Assembly (NCBI GenBank): GCA_003133225.1
Contig: PKWL01000046.1
Span: forward strand, 46,676 to 110,675
Length of the DNA: 64,000 nt
Reading direction: 5' to 3'
Source of the DNA: Janthinobacterium sp.
GTDB lineage: Bacteria > Pseudomonadota > Gammaproteobacteria > Burkholderiales > Burkholderiaceae_D
This document shows positions 38,325 through 47,869 of this stretch, in pieces. The notes below the pieces were generated by a model. That model was not told where the DNA came from. It made no database searches and was given only the letters and a program-made list of their open reading frames with translations. Numbering within the stretch: the first letter of the stretch is position 1; every line of letters begins with the position of its first letter. The translations under genes and the position numbers were made by a program.

Positions 38325-39992
38325 ATGAACCCGTTCGATACGCACGAAGTGTTTAATCAGGTGGCGCCGTTTGAAAACGTGAATCTGTTCTATTGCGACA
38401 TCGCCTTGCGCGACGCCTTGCGCCGCGAGGGCGGCGCTGCCGCCGAACAGGCATTGGGCGCCTTGGGCGAGAAGCTGGGATGCGCCGAGTTACAAGATCT
38501 AGCCCGTCTCGCGAACGTGAATTCGCCGCGCCTGGTCAATTTTGACCGCTGTGGCAGGCGCATTGACGAGATCGAGTTCCACCCGTCCTGGCATAGCCTG
38601 ATGACGCTCCTGATCGAAGCGGGCGCGCACGCTGCGCCCTGGGATGCGCCGACGGGCGGCGCCCATGTCGCGCGCGCTGCGCAGTACATCTTGTTCGGCC
38701 AACTAGAAAACGGTTCGCAATGCCCGGTGACGATGACGTATGCGTGTGTGCCAGCGTTGCGCCAGGCGCCGAAAATCGCAGCCAAATGGCTACCCAAAAT
38801 CCTGTCACGCCAATATGATCCGCGCTCGCTCCCTATCGAGTTAAAGCGCGGCGCCCTGATCGGCATGGGCATGACGGAAAAACAGGGTGGCTCGGATGTG
38901 CGCAGCAATACGACGCGTGCCGAGGCGGTCGATGGCGCCGAGGCAAGGTCCCTGTTTGGCGACGAAGGAGATGATTTGTACCGCATCGTCGGTCACAAAT
39001 GGTTCTTCTCGGCGCCGCAATGCGACGCCCATTTGATCCTTGCGCAGAGCGGCGCCGGTCTGTCCTGTTTTTTTTTGCCGCGCTACCTTCCTGACGGCAG
39101 CCGCAATCAAATCCGGGTGCAACGCCTGAAAGACAAGCTGGGAAACCGCTCGAATGCCTCATCGGAAGTGGAATTCACGGGCGCTTATGGCTGGCTGATA
39201 GGACGGGCGGGGCGCGGCATTTCGACCATACTGGAAATGGGCAGCCATACCCGACTCGATTGCGTGCTGGGCAGCGTTGGCATCATGCGCGCGGCGCTCA
39301 CGCACGCTCTCCACCATGCGCGCGAACGCAGCGTGTTCGGCCGGGCGCTGGCCGAACAGCCATTGATGCAGAACGTGTTAGCCGATCTGGCACTCGAATC
39401 GGAAGCGGCCACCCTGTTTGCCATGCGCTTGGCGCGCTGTTTCGACCAAAGCGGCGACCCGGCCCAGGCCTCGTTGGGACGCCTCCTAACGCCTGCCGGC
39501 AAGTACTGGATTTGTAAGCGTGGTCCAAGCTTTGGCGCGGAGGCGATGGAAGTGTTGGGCGGCGCCGGTTATGTCGAGGAGAGCCCGTTGGCGCGCCTGT
39601 ACCGCGAATTTCCCGTCAATTCGATCTGGGAGGGTTCGGCCAATGTCATGTGCCTCGACCTCCTGCGCGCTTTGGGCAAAACATCAGGCACGCGCGAAGC
39701 GCTGGCCGGCGAATTGGCGCTCGCCGGCAATGAAAACGTCGAATTTTCCTGCTTCGCCGCCGCTTTGCTGAGCGACTTGGCGCAGCCGCAAGACGAATTT
39801 GGAGCGCGCCGACTGGCCGAACGTATCGTGCTGGCGGTGCAAGCGGCGCTGTTACTGCGCCATGCGCCGACGTTCGTAGCGGAAGCTTTCGTGCTCTCGC
39901 GTGTGGCGCGTGAGGTCGGCGGCGCGTTTGGCCGGCTGCCCTCCGGGATCGATTGCGCGGCTATTTTGGCGCGGGCGTTGGTCGAAGCATAA
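38325..39992 (+). CDS. aidB: AidB-like acyl-CoA dehydrogenase
   Basis: Flavin-dependent acyl-CoA dehydrogenase family protein of 555 residues (E. coli AidB is 541). The AidB marks GMGMTEKQGGSDVRSNTTRAE, GHKWFFSAPQCDAHLILAQ and ARLYREFPVNSIWEGSANVMCLDLLRAL are all clear. In E. coli AidB is induced by alkylating agents, binds DNA and has weak isovaleryl-CoA dehydrogenase activity. The start at 38325 has an excellent GGAGGGG site. No Ada-box or regulator is visible nearby, so alkylation control is not shown by the sequence. Confidence 0.92.
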   Translation: MNPFDTHEVFNQVAPFENVNLFYCDIALRDALRREGGAAAEQALGALGEKLGCAELQDLARLANVNSPRLVNFDRCGRRIDEIEFHPSWHSLMTLLIEAGAHAAPWDAPTGGAHVARAAQYILFGQLENGSQCPVTMTYACVPALRQAPKIAAKWLPKILSRQYDPRSLPIELKRGALIGMGMTEKQGGSDVRSNTTRAEAVDGAEARSLFGDEGDDLYRIVGHKWFFSAPQCDAHLILAQSGAGLSCFFLPRYLPDGSRNQIRVQRLKDKLGNRSNASSEVEFTGAYGWLIGRAGRGISTILEMGSHTRLDCVLGSVGIMRAALTHALHHARERSVFGRALAEQPLMQNVLADLALESEAATLFAMRLARCFDQSGDPAQASLGRLLTPAGKYWICKRGPSFGAEAMEVLGGAGYVEESPLARLYREFPVNSIWEGSANVMCLDLLRALGKTSGTREALAGELALAGNENVEFSCFAAALLSDLAQPQDEFGARRLAERIVLAVQAALLLRHAPTFVAEAFVLSRVAREVGGAFGRLPSGIDCAAILARALVEA

Positions 39993-40556
39993 AAATGCTC
40001 GCTCCGAACGCCTCCACTATTTGCCGCTGTGCTTGATTACTGGCCACGACACTGAGCCCACGGATCGCAACTGATGGCAAGATGGCAGAGGCGGGAGTTG
40101 GCCAACCTTGATCAGTGCATTTATTTTTTCAAATAAATGCCGCACCCCGCCGATGGCGGGGATAATGCGGCCATTGGCCCCGTCATCGAGCTCGCGGGAT
40201 CCCGTGCGAGCTCAAGACGGACAGGGGACGTGCCGGCTTACAGCGCAGCGCAACATTCCTGATCAAAATCATCCGGCCTTGGACGAGACTGGTGGAAAGC
40301 CGCCAAGGTTCGACCGCGCTACGCAACTAAGCGGCCAGGTGGAAATACCATCCATGCTATCGGGGCGGTGGAACCTGTGGCCAAAGCGCTCCCGGGAATG
40401 ACGCCGGCGGGGAAAAGCACCGCCAACGCGCTGGCGGCGCGAAAAAAACAAGGGAATAACTATGCAAACACAGGCAAAAGAAGCACAGGCGGCGATTGTG
40501 GCGCAAGCTCCCATTCTCCTCTTTCTTGCGGGCGTGGCGTCTTGGAGTCAAGTCTC
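39993..40556. other. Gap between aidB and upp with two inverted repeats
   Basis: No gene supported. Two structures stand out: a 7-bp GC stem with a 3-base loop at 40145-40161 (no T tract after it), and a nested palindrome at 40188-40213 in which GAGCTCGC pairs with GCGAGCTC around GGGATCCC. Either could be a transcript-end hairpin for aidB or a protein-binding site ahead of upp. The frame of upp is open back to 40368, but that part has no family resemblance. Confidence 0.5.
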
Positions 40557-41207
40557 ATGAAACAAGATCCGCGCTTCCCCAATCTTTTTATCACCGACCA
40601 TCCGCTAATCCAGCATAAATTGAGCCACATGCGCGAGCGGGGCACTTCCACGCGCACCTTTCGCGAATTGCTCAAGGAAATCACCTTGCTGATGGGCTAC
40701 GAGATCACGCGTGACTTGCCGCTCACGACGCGGCAGATCGAAACCCCGCTGCAAACCATCGATGCGCCCGTCATCGCGGGAAAAAAGCTGGCGATCGTGC
40801 CTATTTTGCGCGCCGGCATCGGCATGAGCGATGGCCTGCTCAATCTGGTGCCGTCGGCCCGTGTGGGCCATATCGGCGTGTTCCGCGATCCGGAAACGCA
40901 TCAACCGGTGGAGTATCTGGTGCGCTTGCCCGACCTGAGCGAGCGCACGTTCATTTTGTGCGATCCCATGGTTGCGACCGGCAACTCGGCCGTGCACGCC
41001 GTCAATGTACTCAAATCGCGGGGCGTGAAGGACGAGCAGATCATATTTCTGGCACTCGTTGCGGCCCCGGAAGGAGTCACCGTCTTTCAAAACGCGCATC
41101 CGAATGTCAAGTTGTATGCTGCGGCGCTCGATTCGCACTTGAATGAGCATGCGTACATCGTCCCTGGTCTGGGCGATGCGGGCGACCGCATTTTCGGCAC
41201 CAAATAA
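40557..41207 (+). CDS. upp: Uracil phosphoribosyltransferase
   Basis: Salvages uracil to UMP with PRPP. The 216 residues (E. coli 208) start [22 protein letters not shown]. The PRPP-binding loop is [18 protein letters not shown] and the uracil-binding C-terminus ends [17 protein letters not shown]. The ATG at 40557 is preceded by TTGGAG at a slightly long spacing of about 11. Stand-alone gene. Confidence 0.97.
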   Translation: MKQDPRFPNLFITDHPLIQHKLSHMRERGTSTRTFRELLKEITLLMGYEITRDLPLTTRQIETPLQTIDAPVIAGKKLAIVPILRAGIGMSDGLLNLVPSARVGHIGVFRDPETHQPVEYLVRLPDLSERTFILCDPMVATGNSAVHAVNVLKSRGVKDEQIIFLALVAAPEGVTVFQNAHPNVKLYAAALDSHLNEHAYIVPGLGDAGDRIFGTK

Positions 41208-41400
41208 GACGCGAACCCCAGTTTTTGATGGGGATTTCAGGTCCGCTCGTGCCCAGCATCCGTTGCGTGACGGGGGCATATCGTGCGCTATCGGGCGGGA
41301 GCCGGTTCCGGCTGGCGACAGTCAAATAGCATAGGCCCGGGTGGCGCCGGACCAAGGCCGCCCCTGGCGCCGCTTTATGATTTCCTAGTTAGAAATACAT

Positions 41401-41414
41401 TTGATATAAGTCAA
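41401..41414. promoter_or_regulatory. FNR/ANR-like box
   Basis: TTGATATAAGTCAA matches the TTGAT-N4-ATCAA consensus at nine of ten fixed positions. It lies about 260 bases before cspA and about 195 bases after upp, in an AT-rich island. The target gene is unclear. Confidence 0.4.
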
Positions 41415-41528
41415 AACGGTGACTAATTTTCTTATCTATAGTGAACCTCATGCGGATGAAAACGGTGCGTTGTCGATGTGGCCAAAACCACAGAGGCAGT
41501 GCTTGGGAAGTTTATTTTCTCGGGCCCG

Positions 41529-41555
41529 TGTTTTTCCCGTTTTATCCAGTATAAT
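41529..41555 (+). promoter_or_regulatory. cspA: Likely cspA promoter
   Basis: A perfect TATAAT at 41550-41555 lies at a position giving a leader of about 100 bases. The -35 region is weak (TG-rich, GTGTTT-like). Long structured leaders are usual for cold-shock genes. Confidence 0.5.
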
Positions 41556-41663
41556 GTGGGATCGTTAGATTCGAGGTGGTAGTGCAGTTTGTCTGTCATT
41601 CCTTTCTTGCTTCAAACGATATAACGGGCGTAAGGCCCAACTTAACTGAAATAGGAAATTGTA

Positions 41664-41867
41664 ATGGCAACTGGCATCGTAAAATGGTTCAATGATTCGA
41701 AGGGTTTCGGCTTTATCACACCTGATGAAGGCGGCGAAGATCTGTTCGCTCATTTCTCGGCAATTCAGTCGAATGGCTTCAAGTCCCTGCAAGAGAACCA
41801 ACGTGTTTCTTTTGAAGTGACCGCTGGTCCTAAGGGCAAGCAAGCTTCGAACATTCAGCCTATCTAA
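41664..41867 (+). CDS. cspA: Cold-shock protein, CspA family
   Basis: A 67-residue single cold-shock domain, beginning [18 protein letters not shown] (RNP1) and containing DLFAHFSAI (RNP2). It binds single-stranded RNA and DNA as an RNA chaperone. Codons are those of a highly expressed gene (for example CTG and CGT rich). The start has AGGA at good spacing. A strong terminator follows within 25 bases, so it is a monocistronic unit with a long leader. Confidence 0.97.
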   Translation: MATGIVKWFNDSKGFGFITPDEGGEDLFAHFSAIQSNGFKSLQENQRVSFEVTAGPKGKQASNIQPI

Positions 41868-41891
41868 TACGCTGAATCAAACGAAATAAAA

Positions 41892-41918
41892 AATCCTCGG
41901 TCTCCGAGGATTTTTTTT
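41892..41918 (+). terminator. Rho-independent terminator of cspA
   Basis: AATCCTCGG pairs with CCGAGGATT over a three-base loop, followed by eight T residues (41911-41918). Classic intrinsic terminator. The run of A before the stem makes it usable also from the minus strand. Confidence 0.95.
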
Positions 41919-41964
41919 GACCTTTGAAGCGTAATGCTTGCTGCTCGGTAATTAAATGCGGGTC

Positions 41965-42876
41965 TTAATTGTTACGCTTGCACCAGTATTCCTCCTCAGA
42001 GTAACTGCGCCGCAAGAAATCGACAAAGGCGCGTATGCGCAGCGGCAAATGGCGGCGCTGGGGAAAGACGGCATAGATATCATTTCCCGGCGCAGCAAAC
42101 TGATCCAATACGGTTGTTAATTTTCCCGATTCGATTTCTGTTCCGACCTCCCACATCGAGCGCCACGCCAGCCCTTTGCCGGCGCAGGCCCAGTCATGCA
42201 ACACTTCGCCATCATTGCACCCCATGTTGCCGCCGACCTTTAAGGTCACGTGCCGGCCATGCTCGCGAAAGGTCCAGCCCCGCTGGCTACCTTCATTGCT
42301 AATCGTCAAGCAATTGTGTTTGGCTAGGTCGGCCAGCGTATGGGGCGTGCCGTAGCGTTTCAGGTAGCCGGGTGAACCCACTAAAACGCGGCGGTTGTCG
42401 GCCAGCTTGACGCCCACCAGATTGGAGTCGCCCAGACTGGCGATGCGGATGGCGACATCGACCCCTTCTCCGATCAGGTCGACTACCCGGTCGTTCAAGT
42501 TCAAGGCCGCGGTGACGTCGCGATGCTCGGCCAGGAAGGACGGTAGCAGGGGCGCGACATGCTGGCGCCCAAAGCCGGCCGGAGCGGAAATGAGCAAGTG
42601 ACCAGTGGCCTTGGCGCTGCGCTCGGCCACTGCTGATTCGGCTTCCTCCAGTTCGCTCAAGATACGCTGGCAATCCTCGAGAAAAGCCGCGCCTTCGTTG
42701 GTGAGGACCAGTTTGCGCGTCGTACGCTGTAGTAATTTGATGCCTAGACGCTGCTCGAGGGCATCGAGACGGCGCCCGATCATGGCCGGCGCGATGCCCT
42801 CGGCTCTGGCCGCCGCCGACAGGCTGCCTTTTGCGACGACGTCAACAAAGGTGGAAATTTGTTTGAATTGGCCCAT
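41965..42876 (-). CDS. LysR-family transcriptional regulator
   Basis: DNA-binding regulator of 303 residues. The winged helix-turn-helix spans about 1-60 (FVDVVAKGSLSAAARAEGIAPAMIGRRLDALEQRLGIKLLQRTTR) and the ligand-binding domain follows (about 90-295). The TTR-K-L box and AGFGRQHVAPLL resemble the subgroup that controls oxidoreductases and drug resistance. It is transcribed away from aceB across 226 bases, so it might regulate aceB, but a LysR-type inverted site could not be pinned down. The inducer is unknown. Confidence 0.92.
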   Translation of the reverse strand: MGQFKQISTFVDVVAKGSLSAAARAEGIAPAMIGRRLDALEQRLGIKLLQRTTRKLVLTNEGAAFLEDCQRILSELEEAESAVAERSAKATGHLLISAPAGFGRQHVAPLLPSFLAEHRDVTAALNLNDRVVDLIGEGVDVAIRIASLGDSNLVGVKLADNRRVLVGSPGYLKRYGTPHTLADLAKHNCLTISNEGSQRGWTFREHGRHVTLKVGGNMGCNDGEVLHDWACAGKGLAWRSMWEVGTEIESGKLTTVLDQFAAPGNDIYAVFPQRRHLPLRIRAFVDFLRRSYSEEEYWCKRNN

Positions 42877-43102
42877 ATTCTCACTTGTGACAAAAACACA
42901 TAGATGAAGTTATTTTTAATGTCGTTTGCTGACTTTAAAGTGAATATACTAGAAGACATGAAACATGCCAAGGCCGCGCTGTCCGCATCGACTGGTAATT
43001 TGATGCGATGGGCGAGGTGCGGCGGCCGCATCAAAGCGGCCCCACCCGCTGGGGTTGCCTCTCCAGCGATTTTCAGTTAATTTTTTTTAAACGGAGTCAC
43101 CC

Positions 43103-44695
43103 ATGACGCAGTCCACCATCGCCACCCCAGCAGGGATGGAAATTACCGGCCAGATCAAGTCCGGTTACGCGCAAATTTTGACCCCAGCGGCGCTCGCGCT
43201 CGTTGCCAAGCTGAGCCGCACTTTCGAGTCGCGCCGTCAAGAATTGCTAGCGGTGCGGGTCGCCCAAGCCAAACGCCTAGATGCCGGCCAGCGTCCCGAT
43301 TTTCTGGCCGAGACGGCGCCCATTCGCGCCGCCGATTGGCGTATCGCGCCCGTCCCGGCCGCCTTGGAATGCCGCCGGGTCGAAATTACCGGCCCGGTCG
43401 AGCGCAAAATGGTCATCAACGCTTTCAATTCAGGCGCCGACTCCTACATGGCCGACTTTGAGGATTCGAACACGCCAAATTGGGACAATCAGATCACCGG
43501 CCAGATCAATATGGTGGATGCCGTGCGCAAGTCGATCTCACTTGAGCAAAATGGCAAGCATTACAAGCTTAACGACAAAGTCGCTACCTTGCTCGTGCGC
43601 CCGCGCGGCTGGCATCTGGACGAAAAACACGTGCTAATCGACGGCAAACGGGTGTCTGGCGCCATTTTTGATTTTGCCCTATTCATGTTCCATAATGCCA
43701 AGGAGCAACTGGCGAACGGTGCCGGTCCCTATTTCTATTTGCCAAAATTGGAATCGCATCTGGAAGCGCGGCTGTGGAACGACGTCTTCGTCATGACGCA
43801 AAATGAACTGGGCCTGCCCCAAGGAACCATCAAGGCTACGGTCTTGATCGAAACGATACTCGCCGCCTTTGAGATGGAAGAAATTCTGTACGAGCTGAAG
43901 GATCATAGCGCCGGCCTCAATGCGGGGCGCTGGGATTACATTTTTTCCTGCATCAAGAAATTCAAGCTCGACAAGGACTTTTGCCTGGCCGACCGGGCCA
44001 AGGTCACGATGACGTCGCCGTTCATGCGCTCGTATGCGTTGCTGCTGCTGAAAACGTGTCACAAGCGCGGCGCCCCCGCCATTGGCGGCATGGCAGCCTT
44101 GATTCCGATCAAGAACGATCCGGAAAAAAACGAAGTGGCGATGAACGGCGTTCGCACCGACAAGGCGCGGGATGCGACTGACGGCTATGACGGCGGCTGG
44201 GTCGCGCACCCGGGTCTGGTCGAACTGGCGATGGCCGAATTCAAGAAGGTTCTGGGCGACAAGCCGAACCAGTTTGACAAGCAACGCATGGACGTGGCAG
44301 TGACTGCCGCCGATTTGCTTAACTTTCAGCCGGAAGCACCGATCACGGAAGCGGGCTTACGTTACAACATCAACGTCGGCATTCATTACCTCGGCAGCTG
44401 GCTCACCGGCAACGGTTGCGTGCCTATCCATAATTTAATGGAAGACGCGGCCACTGCGGAAATCAGCCGTTCGCAAGTGTGGCAGTGGATCCGTTCGGCA
44501 AAAGGAGTGTTGGAAGACGGGCGCAAGGTGACAGCCGACATGGTGCGGGCGTTGATTCCGGAGGAACTAGCCAAGGTCAAAGAGGTCGCGGGCGACAGTC
44601 CGAGTTACGCCCGGGCCGCGCAAATTTTTGAGGAAATGTCGACATCGGAATCATTTGCCGAATTTCTGACCTTGCCTTTATACGAGGAAATTTAA
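43103..44695 (+). CDS. aceB: Malate synthase A
   Basis: Condenses glyoxylate and acetyl-CoA to malate in the glyoxylate cycle. The 530 residues match E. coli AceB (533). The signature [22 protein letters not shown] and the catalytic-loop [11 protein letters not shown] are present. The start follows GGAG (AACGGAGTCACCC). Isocitrate lyase (aceA) is not in the window. A long perfect palindrome follows the stop. Confidence 0.96.
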   Translation: MTQSTIATPAGMEITGQIKSGYAQILTPAALALVAKLSRTFESRRQELLAVRVAQAKRLDAGQRPDFLAETAPIRAADWRIAPVPAALECRRVEITGPVERKMVINAFNSGADSYMADFEDSNTPNWDNQITGQINMVDAVRKSISLEQNGKHYKLNDKVATLLVRPRGWHLDEKHVLIDGKRVSGAIFDFALFMFHNAKEQLANGAGPYFYLPKLESHLEARLWNDVFVMTQNELGLPQGTIKATVLIETILAAFEMEEILYELKDHSAGLNAGRWDYIFSCIKKFKLDKDFCLADRAKVTMTSPFMRSYALLLLKTCHKRGAPAIGGMAALIPIKNDPEKNEVAMNGVRTDKARDATDGYDGGWVAHPGLVELAMAEFKKVLGDKPNQFDKQRMDVAVTAADLLNFQPEAPITEAGLRYNINVGIHYLGSWLTGNGCVPIHNLMEDAATAEISRSQVWQWIRSAKGVLEDGRKVTADMVRALIPEELAKVKEVAGDSPSYARAAQIFEEMSTSESFAEFLTLPLYEEI

Positions 44696-44712
44696 GCGCT
44701 GTTGAGGCCTTT

Positions 44713-44750
44713 CGATGGGCGGGACCGGTCGCGACCGGTCCCGCCCATCG
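44713..44750. terminator. Perfect 38-base palindrome after aceB
   Basis: Two 19-base arms (44713-44731 and 44732-44750) are exact reverse complements with no loop, centred on TCG/CGA. It starts 18 bases after the aceB stop. Its GC content would make a very stable hairpin; only three T residues follow, so it may end transcription weakly or serve as a binding site. Confidence 0.55.
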
Positions 44751-45047
44751 GCCCATTTCCCGTCCGTGAGTTAGTGGGGATAAGAGGCGTGTTTGATTCC
44801 GCTTTGGCCGATGCGTAATGCGCGCTTGCCGCACAGCTCGCGCCGGGGGCAAGCCGAAAGTGCCAGAGCGCTCCTGACAGGTTTTTTTTCCAGGTTTTTG
44901 TCTTTCGTACTAGTGGCCTTCCGCCTTCCGCCGTCGGTCCTTTACCCGATGCGCCGTAAAGCCCCGTCCAAGTGCGCCTGCCGCGTACCGGCACAAAGGC
45001 GACGCCGACGCATTTGCGCGGGGATATAAGGCGCGGTTTTTGGTAGG

Positions 45048-45245
45048 TTAAAGCGGCCGTTGCTGTTGTTCGACAACCTGTTTGATGATGGAAAGAGGAG
45101 CACCACCGCAGCTTGCAGCAAAATACGCTGGACTCCAGAGCATGCCCTTCCAATAGTGCTGTGCGATATCAGGTCGCTCTTGCCGTAGCATGCGACTCGA
45201 TACGCCCTTCAAGCTACGCACCAGCGAGGATACGGAAACCTTGGG
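45048..45245 (-). pseudogene. IS200/IS605-type TnpA transposase, C-terminal remnant
   Basis: The minus strand encodes about 65 residues ending the gene, with SVSSLVRSLKGVSSRML and a YWKGMLWSPAYFAASCGGAPL block followed by a Gln-rich end. This is the C-terminal third of the small HUH/Y1 transposase of the IS200/IS605 class. The N-terminal half, with the HUH motif, is missing: upstream of 45245 the frame continues into unrelated sequence that is the opposite strand of a group II intron fragment. Dead element. Confidence 0.8.
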
Positions 45246-45660
45246 CGGGGAGCAAGTTGTTGAGCAATTGCGAACGTACATGCCCGGCTGGAAAGCATAT
45301 TTCCGTCTGGCTAATACGCCCGCAATATTCAAGGACTTGGACTCATGGTTGCGGCACAGACTTCGTGCAGTTCAACTCAAGCAATGGCGACATGGGACTA
45401 CAATTTACTGTGGTTAGCGCAGTCTCGGCGCGTCACACGAGTTGGCTGCCAAGGTGGCAGGAGGAGGCAGGCGTTGGTGGAATCATAGCCAAAACAGTCT
45501 TAATCTTGTCTTAACTACGGCATATTTCGATAAACTTGGCGTTCCCCGACTCTCATGACCTCAACTTCTTGAACCGCCCGGTGGGACCCGCATGCCGGGT
45601 GGTGTGGCAGAGGCGCAGCTTAACCGCTGCCCCCTATGCCGATCAACTCGTTTTGCAACA
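45244..45660 (+). pseudogene. Group II intron maturase, C-terminal remnant and intron 3' end
   Basis: The plus strand reads the C-terminal end of an intron-encoded reverse transcriptase: GWKAYFRLANTPAIFKDLDSWLRHRLRAVQLKQW then RHGTTIY. A premature stop at 45417 and frame breaks follow, but later sequence in other frames still spells the usual end (LTTAYFDKLGVPRLS near 45510-45555) and the typical Pro-rich intron trailer after it. Only the last part of the intron is left; the reverse transcriptase core is absent. Confidence 0.75.
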
Positions 45661-45766
45661 GTCTTTCGGCTCGTACCCATTCAAAGCCTATGCTGTTATG
45701 CCGCATCGACCCGGTGGGCTCGAGTACGTCGCCGAAGGGGGGCGGTGTGGCCTCTCACCTCAATCA

Positions 45767-46570
45767 TCAGAAATTGTTCTTCCATTGACGCAAGGCGGCA
45801 AAGGCGGCCACCGGCGGTTCGTTGGGAGCTAGTTTGTGGGCCGCGATAAGAGCGCCTACGATGGCGGGCTCACGGTAGCGCAGGAAAGGATTGGTGGCCT
45901 TTTCCAGACCAATGGTCGTGGGCACCGTCGGCATGCCTTTGGCCCGTTTGGCGCTCTCGAGCTCGACCCGTTCCAAGAGAGCCCGATTGCCCGGCTCGAC
46001 CGCACTGGCGAAACGAAGATTAGCCAGTGTATATTCGTGGGCGCAGAAGACCCGCGTCGCGTCGGGCAGTGCTGCTAGCTTGTTGAGCGAACTGATCATT
46101 TGCTCGGGCGTGCCTTCGAACAGGCGCCCGCAGCCCCCGGCAAACAGGGTGTCGCCGCAAAACAGCCAGGCTGGCTCATCGCCTCGCTGCGGCAGCACGT
46201 ACGCAATATGGCCGCCCGTGTGGCCCGGCACGTCGAGCACGGAAAGATCAAATTTCAGGCCCGGAACGGTTACCTGGTCGCCTTCTCCTACCGGCTGGGT
46301 GACGACGGGAATGGCTTCATTGCGCGGGCCGAACACCGGCACTGCATAATGCTGCAACAGTTCAGGAACGCCGCCGGTATGGTCAGCATGGTGATGGGTG
46401 AGTAAAATGGCGGTAAGCGTCAGCCGGTGGGCTTTCAATGCGGCCAAAATGACGTGGGCGTCGCCGGGATCGACGACGGCTGCATGCTGGCCGTCGTGGA
46501 TCAGCCACAGATAGTTGTCGTTAAAGGCAGGAACGGTGAGTACGTTCAATGCGTGCTTGATTTTTGTCAT
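45767..46570 (-). CDS. gloB: Hydroxyacylglutathione hydrolase (glyoxalase II)
   Basis: Metallo-beta-lactamase-fold enzyme of 267 residues that hydrolyses S-lactoylglutathione to lactate, completing methylglyoxal detoxification. The metal motif [10 protein letters not shown], the later [12 protein letters not shown] and [18 protein letters not shown], and the HAEYT-like [13 protein letters not shown] of glyoxalase II are all present. The start at 46570 matches the family; it is divergent from the methyltransferase gene with 20 bases between. Confidence 0.96.
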   Translation of the reverse strand: MTKIKHALNVLTVPAFNDNYLWLIHDGQHAAVVDPGDAHVILAALKAHRLTLTAILLTHHHADHTGGVPELLQHYAVPVFGPRNEAIPVVTQPVGEGDQVTVPGLKFDLSVLDVPGHTGGHIAYVLPQRGDEPAWLFCGDTLFAGGCGRLFEGTPEQMISSLNKLAALPDATRVFCAHEYTLANLRFASAVEPGNRALLERVELESAKRAKGMPTVPTTIGLEKATNPFLRYREPAIVGALIAAHKLAPNEPPVAAFAALRQWKNNF

Positions 46571-46590
46571 TCGTTCGTCAAAGGGCTGGC

Positions 46591-47376
46591 ATGGACAGTG
46601 AGGCATCCGAGAAATTCATTATAGCGCTGGATCGCTGGCTGCAAACGCCCGTTGGCAGTTATGTGCGAGCGTGGGAGCAGACATGCTTGGATGAATTGAC
46701 CGCTGATATTTTTGGCTTTAACGCGGTGCAGATTGGCATGCCGCACATCAACGGATTGGCGGCGAACCGCATGCCCAACAAGTGGCTGGCCGATAGGCGC
46801 TTGGCTTGGCCGCCCCGCTTCTCCGACGCTTTAAGCTGTCCGCTGCTGACGCTGGAATTTTCCGAATTACCGTTTGCCTCGCAAAGCCTCGACTTAGTCG
46901 TGCTCGCGCATGTGCTAGAGTTTGCCGCCGAACCGCATCAGGTGTTGCGCGAAGTTGAGCGCGTGTTGATGCCGGAGGGACAATTGATCATCTGCGGCTT
47001 CAACCCGGCCAGTCTGTGGGGTGCGCGCCAAGCAATCGGGAGGGTAACGGGAACGCACTTCTTGCCTGCGGAAGGTGAATTCATCTCTATGCCGCGCTTG
47101 AAAGATTGGTTAAAACTATTAAATATGGGGGTCAGCCACAGCCATTTCGGTTGTTACGCCCCCGCCTGCAGGACCGAGCGTTGGCTGCAGCGATATGCCT
47201 TCATGGATAAAGCCGGCGCGCACTGGTGGCCGTATTTTGGCGCCGTGTATATGGTGCAGGCGATTAAGCGCGTGAAGGGCATGCACTTGATCGGCCCGGC
47301 ATGGACGAAGAACCCGGCAACGGTCCCGTCGGCCACGCCGGTCACAAATAAAGGGCGGAAACCGCAGGATGGCTAA
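46591..47376 (+). CDS. SAM-dependent methyltransferase, class I
   Basis: Protein of 261 residues found in many betaproteobacteria between gloB and rnhA. The Rossmann-type centre contains [47 protein letters not shown], i.e. the acidic pocket and post-motif regions of Methyltransf_11. The usual GxGxG motif I is not evident, so SAM binding may be atypical. The substrate is unknown. The last eight bases overlap rnhA. Confidence 0.85.
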   Translation: MDSEASEKFIIALDRWLQTPVGSYVRAWEQTCLDELTADIFGFNAVQIGMPHINGLAANRMPNKWLADRRLAWPPRFSDALSCPLLTLEFSELPFASQSLDLVVLAHVLEFAAEPHQVLREVERVLMPEGQLIICGFNPASLWGARQAIGRVTGTHFLPAEGEFISMPRLKDWLKLLNMGVSHSHFGCYAPACRTERWLQRYAFMDKAGAHWWPYFGAVYMVQAIKRVKGMHLIGPAWTKNPATVPSATPVTNKGRKPQDG

Positions 47377-47809
47377 AGTTGAAATATTCACGGACGGCGC
47401 ATGCAAGGGCAACCCCGGCACCGGAGGCTGGGGCGCATTGATGATTGCCGACGGTGCTGAAAAAGAAATCTTCGGCGGCGCACTTAACACCACCAACAAC
47501 CGGATGGAATTGATGGCGGTGATCGAGTCGCTTAACGCGCTCAAGCGGCCGTGCGAAGTGGTGCTGCATACGGACAGCCAATACGTACAAAAGGGCATCA
47601 GTGAGTGGATCCACGGCTGGAAGGCGCGCGGCTGGAAAACAAGTGCCAAGGCGCCCGTAAAAAACGTCGACCTATGGCAGGCGCTCGATGCCGCGCAAGC
47701 CGTGCATCAGGTTGAATGGCGCTGGGTGCGCGGCCACTCTGGGCATGCGGGCAACGAGCGCGCCGACGTGCTGGCCAACCGTGGCGTTGATTCGGTGCGG
47801 CAGAGCTAA
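47369..47809 (+). CDS. rnhA: Ribonuclease HI
   Basis: Cleaves RNA in RNA-DNA hybrids. The 146 residues hold the full carboxylate set of the family: Asp9 ([11 protein letters not shown]), Glu47 (NNRMELMA), Asp69 (LHTDSQYV) and Asp133 (NERADVLAN), together with His in GHSGHAGNE. Its start overlaps the methyltransferase gene by eight bases, so they are coupled; dnaQ follows after 60 bases, a common rnhA-dnaQ arrangement. Confidence 0.97.
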   Translation: MAKVEIFTDGACKGNPGTGGWGALMIADGAEKEIFGGALNTTNNRMELMAVIESLNALKRPCEVVLHTDSQYVQKGISEWIHGWKARGWKTSAKAPVKNVDLWQALDAAQAVHQVEWRWVRGHSGHAGNERADVLANRGVDSVRQS

Positions 47810-47869
47810 GGGGCGCTGCCGACGTCTTTGTTATACTGCAGCCCTCCCACTCCATTTTGAAAATCGTTC

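Larger units (their letters stand above)
41208..41663. other. Gap upstream of cspA
   Basis: No gene. It contains an FNR-like palindrome at 41401, a likely cspA promoter near 41550, and the roughly 100-base 5' leader typical of cold-shock mRNAs. Confidence 0.6.

Noticed and set aside
40368..40556. N-terminal extension of upp by 63 codons
   Set aside because: The extension has no likeness to uracil phosphoribosyltransferases, and the ATG at 40557 has a ribosome-binding site and matches the family start.
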